A stretch of 64,000 nucleotides of DNA from Anaerotignum lactatifermentans (GCF_016902535.1 NZ_JACSNY010000002.1:1-64000); one strand, 5' to 3'. Shown: positions 1 through 8,483, numbered from the stretch's first letter. Notes: generated by a model from the letters alone, not told the origin. Numbers and translations are program-made.

Positions 1-32
1 AAATCCTCATCATAATAATTTTTTTTAGTCAT
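1..32 (-). CDS. Partial gene, 5' end only, unknown product
   Basis: Reading leftwards, an ATG at position 32 opens a frame MTKKNYYDED that runs off the window edge. A strong ribosome site (AGGAGG, complement of about 38-43) lies at good spacing, so this is very likely a real start. It is divergent from the Crp/Fnr-type gene that follows. Only ten codons are visible, so no product can be given. Confidence 0.6.
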   Translation of the reverse strand, partial: MTKKNYYDED

Positions 33-215
33 AAAGATACCTCCTTTTGGTGTCTAACATTATGGTACATCTGTTTATAAATCGTGTCTACTTATTTAAT
101 ATAGATCCATTATGTTGAGATGAAATAGGGGAGGAAGGCTAATTTTCCGAAAACGTGCGATCATGAAAGAAATAATGAACTGTGGATTATCTATCAGCGA
201 AATGGGATGGGAATT

Positions 216-878
216 ATGAAAAATATAGACCGGCTACTTACATATCCATTATTTCGAAATTTACAGCCAACAGCCTTGGAGGAAATTCTCCATTGTGTTC
301 ATGTGCAGTACAGAAGTTTTCCTAAAGGTTATTATCTGGCTATGACAGAGGATGAAATCAGATATATTGGTATTGTCTGTAAAGGCAGTGTACAAATGAT
401 AAAAGAAGATTATTGGGGCAATAAAACCCTTTTGGTACATATGCTTCCCGGCGAGTTGTTTGGGGAAACTTTTGTTTGCAGTGCGCTGTTTGCTTCAAAA
501 GTTTCTTTTGTAACGGCAGAAAAAACGGAAATTCTGTTTTTGAATTATGATAGAGTGATGCATACATGTTCTTTGACTTGCAGGTACCATCATCGGCTTA
601 TTGAGAATATGCTGCAATGTATTGCCGAAAAAAATATGCGATTGATGGAAAAAATAGAAATCGTATCTAAGAAAAACCTTCGTGATAAGTTGATGACGTA
701 TTTATCTTTTGAGGCGCAGAAACAAGGGACAGAGTACTTTACCATTCCTCTTGGGCGTATGGAACTGGCAGAGTACTTATGCACAGATCGTAGTGCTATT
801 ACAAGAGAATTGGTAAGTATGCAGGAGGATGGCTTGATCTCTTTTAAAAAGAACCAGTTTCGTATTTTGACAAAATAA
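216..878 (+). CDS. Crp/Fnr-family transcriptional regulator
   Basis: About 220 residues. A cyclic-nucleotide-binding-type beta-roll fills the first ~130 residues (GELFGET is the usual turn), a long dimer helix follows, and a C-terminal winged helix-turn-helix contains ELAEYLCTDRSAITREL. The ATG at 216 is preferred over 207 because a GGGATGGG ribosome-like site sits before it. A CSLTC motif just ahead of the dimer helix could bind a redox-sensitive metal centre, but this is inference. It precedes an FNT channel and asrABC in the same direction and is the obvious candidate regulator of them. It does not match the N-terminal cysteine layout of E. coli FNR. Confidence 0.85.
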   Translation: MKNIDRLLTYPLFRNLQPTALEEILHCVHVQYRSFPKGYYLAMTEDEIRYIGIVCKGSVQMIKEDYWGNKTLLVHMLPGELFGETFVCSALFASKVSFVTAEKTEILFLNYDRVMHTCSLTCRYHHRLIENMLQCIAEKNMRLMEKIEIVSKKNLRDKLMTYLSFEAQKQGTEYFTIPLGRMELAEYLCTDRSAITRELVSMQEDGLISFKKNQFRILTK

Positions 879-891
879 AGAAATTTACAGA

Positions 892-923
892 GACCTTTTG
901 TTCTGACAAGAGGTCCTTTTTTT
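892..923 (+). terminator. Intrinsic terminator after the regulator gene
   Basis: A ten-pair stem (GACCTTTTGT with ACAAGAGGTC, one G-U pair) with a TCTG loop is followed by CTTTTTTT. It separates the regulator transcript from the FNT-asr operon, so the latter probably has its own promoter. Confidence 0.8.
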
Positions 924-972
924 AAAAAAATTTTGGTTGGGTTGCCTGCGCAACGTCAAAGGTGGTTGTTTT

Positions 973-990
973 TTGTTATTTTAATAACAA
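973..990. promoter_or_regulatory. Palindromic candidate Crp/Fnr-family operator
   Basis: TTGTTA-TTTTAA-TAACAA is a perfect inverted repeat with six central bases, the half-site spacing used by Crp/Fnr-family proteins. It lies 17 bases before the FNT start codon and just ahead of its ribosome site. Binding by the upstream regulator is inference. So close to the start codon it would more simply fit repression or a messenger hairpin than activation. Confidence 0.45.
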
Positions 991-1006
991 GAAGGGAGGC
1001 AATGTT

Positions 1007-1777
1007 ATGTATCAAGAAGAATTTATGGCAGTAGGTCAAGCGTCCATTGGAAAAGTAAATTTCCTAAGAAAGAATCCCATAGGATATTTTCTTGCATCTA
1101 TGTTAGCGGGAGTTTATGTGGGATTTGGTATCTTATTGATTTTTTCCATTGGCGGGCAATTAGCAGGGGCATCGTACACAAAGGTGGTGATGGGTATTTC
1201 TTTTGGTATTGCCCTGAGTTTGGTGATTATAGGAGGTGCAGAACTTTTTACCGGTAACAACTTCGTTATGGCAGGTGGCATGCTGCAAAGGAAAGTCAGT
1301 TTGCAGCAATCCATAGCGCTTTGGATTGTGTGTTTTTTTGGAAATTGGCTGGGCGCTATTGTCCTTGCAGCAGTTTTTGCAGGTACTGGACTGGCAGAAG
1401 GAAACAAGATTGGAGATTTTATGATTACATCTGCTGCATCAAAAATGTCAGCCGGTATGCTGCCTCTGTTTTTCCGGGGTGTGTTGTGCAATATGTTAGT
1501 ATGTTTGGCAGTATGGTGTGGATTTCGATGCAAGAGCGAAAGCGCAAAGCTGATGATGATTTTCTGGTGTCTCTTTGCGTTCATTACAACGGGGTTTGAG
1601 CACAGCATCGCCAATATGACACTGTTCACATCCGCTATCTTGTTGGATGGAACAGGAACGATCACCCTGAATGGGTATTTGTATAATTTGTTTTTTGTAA
1701 CGTTGGGAAACATGGCAGGAGCAATCTTAGGTCTTGCAATTCCTTATGGAATCATTGGGAAAAAGAAAGAGGTGTAA
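1007..1777 (+). CDS. FNT-family channel, probable hydrosulfide (HS-) channel
   Basis: About 256 residues with six predicted membrane segments. It carries formate/nitrite transporter family signatures: GGAELFTGNNF near the second pore helix and GFEHSIANM, with the central pore histidine, near the fifth. The start at 1007 is chosen because AAGGGAGG lies just ahead of it; the frame is open further upstream. The gene is followed after two bases by asrA. In Clostridioides difficile a homologue encoded with asrABC was shown to be a hydrosulfide channel (HSC, FNT3). By context this protein most likely exports HS- made by the sulfite reductase. Nitrite or formate transport is the alternative. Confidence 0.85.
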   Translation: MYQEEFMAVGQASIGKVNFLRKNPIGYFLASMLAGVYVGFGILLIFSIGGQLAGASYTKVVMGISFGIALSLVIIGGAELFTGNNFVMAGGMLQRKVSLQQSIALWIVCFFGNWLGAIVLAAVFAGTGLAEGNKIGDFMITSAASKMSAGMLPLFFRGVLCNMLVCLAVWCGFRCKSESAKLMMIFWCLFAFITTGFEHSIANMTLFTSAILLDGTGTITLNGYLYNLFFVTLGNMAGAILGLAIPYGIIGKKKEV

Positions 1778-1779
1778 TT

Positions 1780-2796
1780 ATGGGTTATTGTTTTACAGAA
1801 GATGGGATGATGTCTGTCTGGAGTGAACTGGAAAAGCGGTATGATATTTACGCACCTAAGCGCTTTGCGGGAAAGGGAAGGTTTTCCGATACAGACTGTG
1901 TGCGGTATGGGCAGGTGCATAGCGCAACAGAGATTGTGTTTGACAAGAAAGCGGAATATTCAGCGAAAGAGTTTCTTCTGCCCAATGCGGAAACTTTGTT
2001 TTACTTTACCGAAGATCAGATTCTTGAAAGCGCCTGCAAAGAAAAAGAAATGCTGGTTTTTCTAAGAAGCTGCGACCTGCATGCCATCAAGCGGTTGGAT
2101 GCTGTATATTTGGAACAGGGGTTTATTGACAGCTATTATAAGCGCCTCAGAGATAAAGTGAAATTTGTTTTAATGGGCTGTCCAAAGGCTTTTGATACAT
2201 GTTTTTGCGTAGATATGGGTACAAACAAAAGCACAGATTATGATATGAGCATTGATAAAGTCAATGACAAATACTATATGGACTGCAAAATAGAAGAATG
2301 GACAGAACTGTTTGCGCAAAGCGCGGAAAGGGTTCAGGATGTACAGCCTGCTTATGTAACAGAAACGAAAACTCATGTAAATTTGCCGGTACAGATGCCT
2401 AACACCATGCTGCAAAGCGATTTATGGAGAGAATATGACGGCAGATGCATTGCCTGTGGCAGATGTAATTTTGTTTGTCCCACTTGTACCTGTTTTACCA
2501 TGCAGGATATGTATTATACAGAAAACGGAAAGGCTGGAGAAAGACGCAGAGTATGGGCATCCTGCATGGTAGATGGTTATGCGGATGTTGCCGGCGGCGG
2601 TACTTATCGAAAAAAACACGGGGAACGTATGCGCTATAAAGTGCTCCATAAAGTCTGGGATTTCCAGAAAAAACATGGCTATCCTATGTGCGTAGGGTGC
2701 GGCAGATGTGATGATATTTGTCCGGAATATATCTCATTCTCTCATTGCGTAAATGGGTTGAAAAAGGCTTGTAAGGAGGTAATGGAAAATGAATGA
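1780..2796 (+). CDS. asrA: Anaerobic sulfite reductase subunit A
   Basis: 338 residues, the usual AsrA length. It is an iron-sulfur electron-transfer subunit of the dissimilatory-type NADH-dependent sulfite reductase. Two ferredoxin-like cysteine groups are visible in the C-terminal third: CIACGRCNFVCPTC near residue 223 and CVGCGRCDDICPEY near residue 304. Further cysteines lie upstream (RSCDLH, MGCPKAFDTCFC), as in hydrogenase beta-type proteins. It starts two bases after the FNT gene and overlaps asrB by eight bases, so the genes are co-transcribed and probably translationally coupled. It should pass electrons from AsrB to AsrC in the cytoplasm. Confidence 0.93.
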   Translation: MGYCFTEDGMMSVWSELEKRYDIYAPKRFAGKGRFSDTDCVRYGQVHSATEIVFDKKAEYSAKEFLLPNAETLFYFTEDQILESACKEKEMLVFLRSCDLHAIKRLDAVYLEQGFIDSYYKRLRDKVKFVLMGCPKAFDTCFCVDMGTNKSTDYDMSIDKVNDKYYMDCKIEEWTELFAQSAERVQDVQPAYVTETKTHVNLPVQMPNTMLQSDLWREYDGRCIACGRCNFVCPTCTCFTMQDMYYTENGKAGERRRVWASCMVDGYADVAGGGTYRKKHGERMRYKVLHKVWDFQKKHGYPMCVGCGRCDDICPEYISFSHCVNGLKKACKEVMENE

Positions 2797-3583
2797 AAAC
2801 GTATATGTACCATTTTTGTCAAAAATCCAGAAGGTCATTCGGCATACATCCATTGAGTACACATTTCGTATGGAATACCATGGCAACGTAAAACCGGGAC
2901 AGTTTTTTGAAGTTTCCATGCCAAAATATGGAGAAGCTCCCATTTCTGTCAGCGGCATCGGAGAGGGCTATGTGGATTTGACTATCCGTCGTGTTGGGAA
3001 AGTTACTCATGAGATTTTTGAAAAATATGAAGGGAATTCTCTGTTTTTGAGAGGGCCTTATGGAAATGGATTTGAGGTTTCGGACTATGCAGGCGGTGAA
3101 CTGGTTATCGTTGCCGGAGGTACAGGGGTGTCTCCTGTTCGTGGCGTCATTTCTCACTTTGGGAACCATCCTGAGGAACATGATGGAATGACTTTGATTG
3201 CAGGCTTTAAATCGGATGATGACATTTTGTTCAGCATGGATTTTGAAACATGGAAAAAACAAATGAATGTGATTTTGACAGTTGATAAAGGTGAACCTTC
3301 CCCAGATCGTCAGGTTGGGTTAGTCACATCGTTTATTCCACAGTTGGAGCTGAAAGATGTCGCATCCGCGAAAGCCATTGTAGTAGGTCCTCCCGCTATG
3401 ATGCGTTTTTCGACGGCTGCGCTTTTGGAGAGAGGCTTCCGGGAAGAAAATATCTGGATTTCTCAGGAAAGAAAAATGTGCTGTGGGCTTGGAAAATGTG
3501 GTCATTGCCGTATCAACGATAAATATGTTTGTCTGGATGGACCAGTATTTCCCTATACAGTAGGGAAAAATCTGTTGGATTGA
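2789..3583 (+). CDS. asrB: Anaerobic sulfite reductase subunit B (FAD/NAD(P)-binding)
   Basis: 264 residues of the ferredoxin-NADP+ reductase fold. An N-terminal FAD barrel includes RGPYGNGF. A nucleotide-binding half starts at GGTGVSPVRG. A C-terminal cysteine cluster (MCCGLGKCGHC, then a later C) binds a 2Fe-2S centre, as in the PyrK and AsrB group. It takes electrons from NADH and feeds AsrA. AAGGAGG precedes the ATG, which lies inside the end of asrA. The similar dihydroorotate dehydrogenase subunit PyrK is excluded by the neighbours. Confidence 0.93.
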   Translation: MNENVYVPFLSKIQKVIRHTSIEYTFRMEYHGNVKPGQFFEVSMPKYGEAPISVSGIGEGYVDLTIRRVGKVTHEIFEKYEGNSLFLRGPYGNGFEVSDYAGGELVIVAGGTGVSPVRGVISHFGNHPEEHDGMTLIAGFKSDDDILFSMDFETWKKQMNVILTVDKGEPSPDRQVGLVTSFIPQLELKDVASAKAIVVGPPAMMRFSTAALLERGFREENIWISQERKMCCGLGKCGHCRINDKYVCLDGPVFPYTVGKNLLD

Positions 3584-3595
3584 GGAGGGAACATA

Positions 3596-4561
3596 ATGGA
3601 TATCAATACGAAAAAATTGAAGAAAAACGCATTTCGTGTGACAAAGGTGCGGAATAAAACCGCTTCCCGTATCCGTGTGCCCGGCGGTCATCTGGAGGCA
3701 AAATACTTGCCTGTGCTGCAGCATATCGCGGAAGCATATGGTGATGGAACGTTGCATATTACCAACCGTCAGGGATTTGAGATTCCGGGCATTGATTTTG
3801 AAAAGATGGTAGAGGTAAACGCTTTGTTGGAAAGCATCATCACAGGCATGGATATCAATCGTGAAGAAGAAAATGGGGGTTATCCGGCAGCAGGTACAAG
3901 AAATATTTCTGCTTGCGTTGGGAATCGTGTTTGTCCCTATGCTTGTTATGACACAACGGCTTTTGCTCAGAGAATTGAAAAAGCTGTTTTCCCTAATGAT
4001 CTTCATTTTAAGATTGCGCTGACGGGCTGTTCCAATGACTGTGCGAAGGTGAGAATGCATGACTTTGGCATCATTGGCATGACAGAACCACAGTTTGAGC
4101 CTGACAGATGCGTAACCTGTGGTGCTTGTGTGAAAGCCTGCACAAAAAAATCAACAGGTGCTTTGACAATGGTGAATTTCCGCCCCCAAAGAGACGCGCA
4201 AAAATGTATTGGTTGCGGAGAGTGTGTTTTGGCTTGTCCTAATATGGCGTGGACAAGAAGCAAGGAAAAATACTATCGTTTGACACTGCTGGGCAGATCT
4301 GGGAAAAAGAATCCCAGATTGGGAGAAAACTTCGTCAAGTGGATTGATGCGGATAGTATCGTTCAGATTATTTTGAATACGTACGAATATGTGGAAAAAT
4401 ATATTGATCCGGAAGCTCCCGGCGGAAAGGAACACATCGGTTATATCGTAGACCGTACAGGATTTGAGGAGTTCTATAAATGGGCGATGAAAGGGGTACA
4501 TCTCTCAGAGAAAGCGGAAATTACATCTCCTATGTATTGGTCCGGAATCCGTTATAAATAA
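3596..4561 (+). CDS. asrC: Anaerobic sulfite reductase subunit C (sirohaem subunit)
   Basis: 321 residues, the catalytic subunit reducing sulfite to sulfide. The sirohaem/4Fe-4S cysteine pattern is clear: C-x5-C in ACVGNRVC and C-x3-C in TGCSNDCAK. Two inserted ferredoxin clusters follow (CVTCGACVKAC and CIGCGECVLACP), as typical for AsrC. The ribosome site GAGGAGGGA precedes the ATG. The gene ends the fnt-asrABC operon; no convincing terminator lies directly after it. Confidence 0.94.
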   Translation: MDINTKKLKKNAFRVTKVRNKTASRIRVPGGHLEAKYLPVLQHIAEAYGDGTLHITNRQGFEIPGIDFEKMVEVNALLESIITGMDINREEENGGYPAAGTRNISACVGNRVCPYACYDTTAFAQRIEKAVFPNDLHFKIALTGCSNDCAKVRMHDFGIIGMTEPQFEPDRCVTCGACVKACTKKSTGALTMVNFRPQRDAQKCIGCGECVLACPNMAWTRSKEKYYRLTLLGRSGKKNPRLGENFVKWIDADSIVQIILNTYEYVEKYIDPEAPGGKEHIGYIVDRTGFEEFYKWAMKGVHLSEKAEITSPMYWSGIRYK

Positions 4562-4841
4562 GGAAAGCACTGTGTCTTACTCCATATGTGTAGAATCTGC
4601 TCAGGAAAAATTGTTATGTGTATCACTGGGATTAAGTCAGGCTATGAAAGTGATGAATCAAAGAATAGAATGCATCATCGAAGAATTAAATAATTAAGTT
4701 CCTATATAAAGCTTTATTTAAGTTGGGAATAGAAAAAAATCCTCTTTTCTGTGAAATTTAAGGGGACGGAGGGAGATATTTCAAATAATTTTATGAAATA
4801 TCAGCATATTAAACCAGCGAAATATTTGGAACTCACCCAAA

Positions 4842-4881
4842 GAAAGAAGCGGAGTATAGAGAGACTCTGCTTCTTTCTTTT
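4842..4881 (+). terminator. Intrinsic terminator hairpin
   Basis: A fourteen-pair stem, GAAAGAAGCGGAGT with ACTCTGCTTCTTTC (one G-U pair), is followed by TTTT. No intact gene ends just before it, so it either ends the asr transcript about 280 bases downstream of asrC or belongs to a lost gene. Confidence 0.7.
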
Positions 4882-4930
4882 CGACTATAAAAAATAAGTA
4901 TGAGGAATATAAAAACGAGGTGCCAGGAAG

Positions 4931-5020
4931 ATGAACAGTAGAAATTTTATAGATGATTTAACTGAGAAAATGATTTGCTTTGTTCAAAGAAATGCAGATC
5001 AAATCCTACATTTTGTGTAA
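4931..5020 (+). CDS. Very short frame, possible remnant (29 residues)
   Basis: Starts MNSRNFIDDLTEKMI, with a weak GAGGTGCCAGG-like site ahead. It has no recognisable family and could be a truncated leader end of a lost gene or chance. Reported because it lies in an otherwise gene-free interval. Confidence 0.2.
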   Translation: MNSRNFIDDLTEKMICFVQRNADQILHFV

Positions 5021-5065
5021 ATGTATTGGTTTGCGCAATTTCAGTGTTCCGGAGAATAAGCTCAC

Positions 5066-5179
5066 ATGAAAACAAAACTTATTACGGCATGTGCGGCCTT
5101 AGTGCATGATATAGGGATTCTTTCTGCTGAAAGAATTGTGTTTGCAAAATGCGGAGAGAAAGACGGATTTGTTATTTAG
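5066..5179 (+). CDS. Very short frame, possible remnant (37 residues)
   Basis: Reads MKTKLITACAALVHDIGILS and continues to a TAG. GGAG lies at 5051-5054. No family recognised. The interval around it has no intact gene, so a decayed fragment is as likely as a real small protein. Confidence 0.2.
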   Translation: MKTKLITACAALVHDIGILSAERIVFAKCGEKDGFVI

Positions 5180-5330
5180 ATGAAAATCCCCAAAGGTAAC
5201 AAAATTCAAGAAGCGGAATATTTATTTTAGATAGCATACATCAAACTAATTTAAAAATGTGCCTGTGATCCGGCATCAAAAAGAATTTCTGAGAATTATA
5301 TTTAAAATACTTTACTTGTGGAGGAAAAGG

Positions 5331-6332
5331 ATGAAAACACAAAGCAAAATGTTAATTTTATCTTTTATAATTATTTTACTATTTGTATTGACACTCTGTT
5401 TCAGCCTATTTACAGGCAATACGATGTTTTCGCCTTTAAAATTATGGAATGATTTTATTCAGGGACAATCAAATACAACGGAATATCGTATTTTTATGTA
5501 TTCCCGTTTGCCAAGAACAATGGCGGCTATAGCAGCTGGTGCTGCTCTGGCAGTCAGCGGTACTTTAATACAAGCGGTATTAAATAATGCATTGGCAAGT
5601 CCTAATATTATTGGCGTCAGTTCTGGTGCAGGCTTTTTTGCATTGCTGAGTGCGTCATTTTTCCCAATGTATCCTGGGCTTGTACCGATATCGGCTTTTT
5701 GGGGAGCATTATTGACCAGTATGTTGATTTACCTGATTGCAGTTAAAACTGGTGCTTCAAGAATTACTTTGATATTGTCTGGTGTCGCAATCAGCGGAAT
5801 TCTTTCAGCCGGGATAGATTTGATTACGATACTATATCCAGATGATGTTATTGGTGCTACTGGATTTATGGTTGGAAGTTTTTCGGGAATAACATTTTCC
5901 TCCTTGTTTCCAGCGGTTTTTCTCATTGGTATCGGTATTTTGTTTGCTTTCGTTTTTAGTTATGATTTGAATATTCTTGCTTTGGGAGAAAGTACAGCAG
6001 CCAGTTTGGGCTTGCGGGTATCTTCTCTGCGTCTTTTGGTTATTACGGTGTCTGCGTTGTTATCAGGAGCCGCTGTTAGTTTTGCGGGGCTTTTGGGCTT
6101 TATTGGCTTGATCGTACCGCATATTTGCCGCGCTTTGGTTGGGCATGACTATCGTAAGCTGATCTTCTATGCGGCTGCCATAGGAGCAATTTTCGCAATG
6201 TTATGTGATTCTTTAGGGAAATTGCTGTTTGCGCCTTTTGAAGTCCCGGTCGGGATTGTTCTTTCATTTTTAGGCAGCCCCTTTTTCTTGTTTCTTCTTT
6301 TTGCAAAAAAAAGGGGGCGTATTTATGAATGA
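5331..6332 (+). CDS. FecCD/BtuC-family ABC transporter permease
   Basis: About 333 residues, almost all hydrophobic, with the hallmarks of the iron-siderophore/haem/cobalamin importer family: RLPRTMAAIAAGAALAVSG near residue 60, then SPNIIGVSSGAG, and a C-terminal LLGFIGLIVPHICR motif for ATPase contact. The ATG at 5331 follows GGAGGAAAAGG and replaces an upstream start that has no ribosome site. It overlaps the next ATPase gene by eight bases. The substrate, probably an iron chelate or corrinoid, cannot be settled from sequence. No Fur box or riboswitch was recognised upstream. Confidence 0.9.
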   Translation: MKTQSKMLILSFIIILLFVLTLCFSLFTGNTMFSPLKLWNDFIQGQSNTTEYRIFMYSRLPRTMAAIAAGAALAVSGTLIQAVLNNALASPNIIGVSSGAGFFALLSASFFPMYPGLVPISAFWGALLTSMLIYLIAVKTGASRITLILSGVAISGILSAGIDLITILYPDDVIGATGFMVGSFSGITFSSLFPAVFLIGIGILFAFVFSYDLNILALGESTAASLGLRVSSLRLLVITVSALLSGAAVSFAGLLGFIGLIVPHICRALVGHDYRKLIFYAAAIGAIFAMLCDSLGKLLFAPFEVPVGIVLSFLGSPFFLFLLFAKKRGRIYE

Positions 6333-7104
6333 TGAAACAATTCTTTCTCTTCACAATGTAAAAGCAGGTTATGGCATGTCAACAATTTTAACCGATATTT
6401 CACTGGAAATAAAGAAAGGCGAAATACTTACTCTGGCAGGATGCAACGGCAGTGGGAAATCAACTCTGCTAAAAGCATCTTCACGCCAGATTCCATTAAA
6501 AAGCGGAGAAATTTTGTTAAAAGGCAAAATGCTTTCTTCATATCCACAAAAAGAACTTGCAAAAACAATATCATTTTTAACACAAATGCCAATTACGCCA
6601 GCAATTTCTGTTGAGAATCTCACACTTCATGGTAGATTTCCATATTTGGGATTTAGCAGAAAAATTACGAAAGAGGATAAAGAGAAGGTGGAACAGGCAA
6701 TGGAGATGGCAGGTGTTGTATCATTCAGAAAACGAGATTTGCGTCAATTATCCGGAGGGGAACGGCAGAAAGCGTTTTTATCCATGGTGATTGCGCAGGA
6801 TACGGATGTGTTGTTTTTAGATGAACCGACGACATATTTAGATATCGGCAAACAGTTTGAAATATTAGATTTAGTGAAAAAGATAAATAGCGAGGGCAAA
6901 ACGATTGTTATGGTACTTCATGATTTGGCTCATGTTCTATCTTACAGCAATCGGATCGCTTTAATGGAAAAGGGAAAGATCCTTGCGTTAGATAGTCCGG
7001 AAAGGATTTATGAAAATGGTTTATTAGATACGCTATTTGGTGTACAGGGACATTTTGCGGAAAGGGAAAAAGTTTATTATTTTACATCTTTTTGTAAAAA
7101 ATAA
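6325..7104 (+). CDS. ABC transporter ATPase, iron-siderophore/cobalamin type
   Basis: About 259 residues. The Walker A motif GCNGSGKST is near residue 41, a Q-loop region follows (FLTQMPIT), the signature is LSGGERQ, Walker B is VLFLDEPTTYLD, and the H-loop is VLHDLAH. This is the FecE/FhuC layout. The ATG at 6325 lies inside the permease gene end, so the two are coupled. It energises uptake through the upstream permease. The partner lipoprotein is probably the one at 7461. Confidence 0.92.
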   Translation: MNDETILSLHNVKAGYGMSTILTDISLEIKKGEILTLAGCNGSGKSTLLKASSRQIPLKSGEILLKGKMLSSYPQKELAKTISFLTQMPITPAISVENLTLHGRFPYLGFSRKITKEDKEKVEQAMEMAGVVSFRKRDLRQLSGGERQKAFLSMVIAQDTDVLFLDEPTTYLDIGKQFEILDLVKKINSEGKTIVMVLHDLAHVLSYSNRIALMEKGKILALDSPERIYENGLLDTLFGVQGHFAEREKVYYFTSFCKK

Positions 7105-7460
7105 GGATACCAGAAAAACTGCCTGCTGAAAATCAGGTTGTGCCTATGATATTATCTGAAAACACAATCAATACGTCATATTGGAAGACAAAACACTGCT
7201 GACGGCAGTCTGGCCAGAACCAATGTCATATGGGGCGAGCCTGCTTTTCCTGTCAAAGCAGGGAGAAACAATACACTAAAAATGCCGTAGCCGGCAGTAA
7301 TCATCGCCAAGGCGTACGGCAAACACTCAGAAACAAAAAATGACTTCTCATCTAATCATAAAACCATCTGGCATTTCTTTTTAAACTATTTGACCGGAAA
7401 AAGCCTTTTCGGCAAAAAGGAATTACGGCTTAGCAGCACCAATAAAGGAGAGAACATAAC
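7105..7460 (+). other. Interval with decayed coding sequence before the binding-protein gene
   Basis: No intact gene. From about 7150 a frame runs to a TAG at 7288-7290, then stays open to a TGA at 7462-7464 that overlaps the ATG of the next gene. It is listed separately as a possible pseudogene. No riboswitch, terminator or strong promoter is evident, so the downstream lipoprotein may depend on transcription from upstream. Confidence 0.4.
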
Positions 7461-7464
7461 ATGA
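7150..7464 (+). pseudogene. Possible broken gene with one in-frame stop, unknown family
   Basis: The frame reads sensibly (for example TNVIWGEPAFPVKAGRNN, then after a TAG at 7288, HFFLNYLTGKSLFGKKEL) and ends in a TGA overlapping the next ATG (ATGA), the pattern of a translationally coupled operon partner. It has no start codon with a ribosome site and carries the internal stop. Residual coding character is an impression from the amino-acid text, not a computed score. No family is recognised. Confidence 0.35.
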
Positions 7465-8483
7465 AAAAAAACTGGCATCGTATGTGTACAGCAGGACTGT
7501 CCACATTGCTGCTTTTGTTCAGTTTAAACGCCTGCACAAATACAGCGGAACAAACACAGCAAACAAAACAAACAGAAGATACACAACAGATCGAAGCGAG
7601 CGATACAGGATATATTGCCTATCACGATGCGTTCGACAGAGAACAGGAATTGACTGCGGAAAACGCAAAACGTGTAGTTGCGCTGTATGGTTCTTTTGCC
7701 GAGGCTTGGGAACTGGCAGGCGGTACACTGGTTGGCGTAACTGAGGACGCCATAGAAGAGCGCAATATGGATTTGGGAGAAGATGTTGCCATGATTGGCA
7801 GTGTCAAAGAGCCTAATTTCGAGGAAATCATCGCACTCTCTCCCAGCCTTGTCATATTGTCCGCTGATGTTGCCACACAAGTAAATCTAGAACCAGCATT
7901 ACAGCAAGCGAGTATTCCGTATGCCTATTTTCGCGTAGATACTGTGGAGGATTATGTGGAAATGATGCATGTTTTCAGCTATTTGAACGGACGCGAAGAT
8001 TTGTATGAGCAAAACGCAGAATCTGTGTATGATAAAGTACAGGAAATTAAAGCACTTGTGACATTGCAGCCCAACCCGACGGGCTTGTTGATTCGTGCGT
8101 TCTCTACAGGTGCGAAGGCAAAAGGTGCGGATAACCAGACCGGTGTTATCATGCGGGATTTGGGTGTTGATAATATCGTTGCACGCCATGACAGTTTATT
8201 AGAAGATTTGAGCATTGAGGAAATCATTACAGAGGACCCTGATTATATTTTTATTACTACCATGGGAAGTGAGCAAGCAGCTTTAACCGCTTTGGAAAAA
8301 GGTATTATGACAAATCCTGCGTGGGCAGGCTTGCACGCCGTGCAGCAGGACAAATGCTATGTATTGCCAAAAGATTTATTCCACTACAAACCCAACGCGC
8401 GCTGGGCGGAAAGTTATGCCTATATGGCGAAAATTTTATATCCCAATCTGACAGAGGAAATAGATAATATCATGGCAACTTAA
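7461..8483 (+). CDS. ABC transporter substrate-binding lipoprotein (iron-siderophore/corrinoid type)
   Basis: 340 residues. An N-terminal lipoprotein signal ends in LNAC, followed by a Thr/Gln-rich linker, so the mature protein is anchored outside the membrane. The rest is a periplasmic-binding-protein fold of the BtuF/FepB class (AKRVVALYGSFAEAWELAG, then PSLVILSADV). AAAGGAGAG precedes the ATG. It is the natural receptor for the permease and ATPase upstream. A truncated second permease follows directly, suggesting that this locus once held a full receptor-permease unit of its own. Confidence 0.88.
   Translation: MKKNWHRMCTAGLSTLLLLFSLNACTNTAEQTQQTKQTEDTQQIEASDTGYIAYHDAFDREQELTAENAKRVVALYGSFAEAWELAGGTLVGVTEDAIEERNMDLGEDVAMIGSVKEPNFEEIIALSPSLVILSADVATQVNLEPALQQASIPYAYFRVDTVEDYVEMMHVFSYLNGREDLYEQNAESVYDKVQEIKALVTLQPNPTGLLIRAFSTGAKAKGADNQTGVIMRDLGVDNIVARHDSLLEDLSIEEIITEDPDYIFITTMGSEQAALTALEKGIMTNPAWAGLHAVQQDKCYVLPKDLFHYKPNARWAESYAYMAKILYPNLTEEIDNIMAT

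Larger units (their letters stand above)
4562..5330 (+). other. Non-coding or decayed interval between asrC and a permease gene
   Basis: No gene of normal size is present. A frame ending at about 4697 reads SAQEKLLCVSLGLSQAMKVM and ends EELNN before a stop, with no plausible start; it looks like the tail of a lost gene. Two very short frames follow (4931-5020 and 5066-5179), and a terminator-like hairpin lies at 4842-4881. The composition is A+T rich compared with the flanking genes. It reads as a scar of past rearrangement. Confidence 0.5.

Noticed and set aside
7105-7460. Cobalamin riboswitch upstream of the binding-protein gene
   Set aside because: No B12-box-like sequence or long leader fold was found; the interval reads as broken coding sequence instead.
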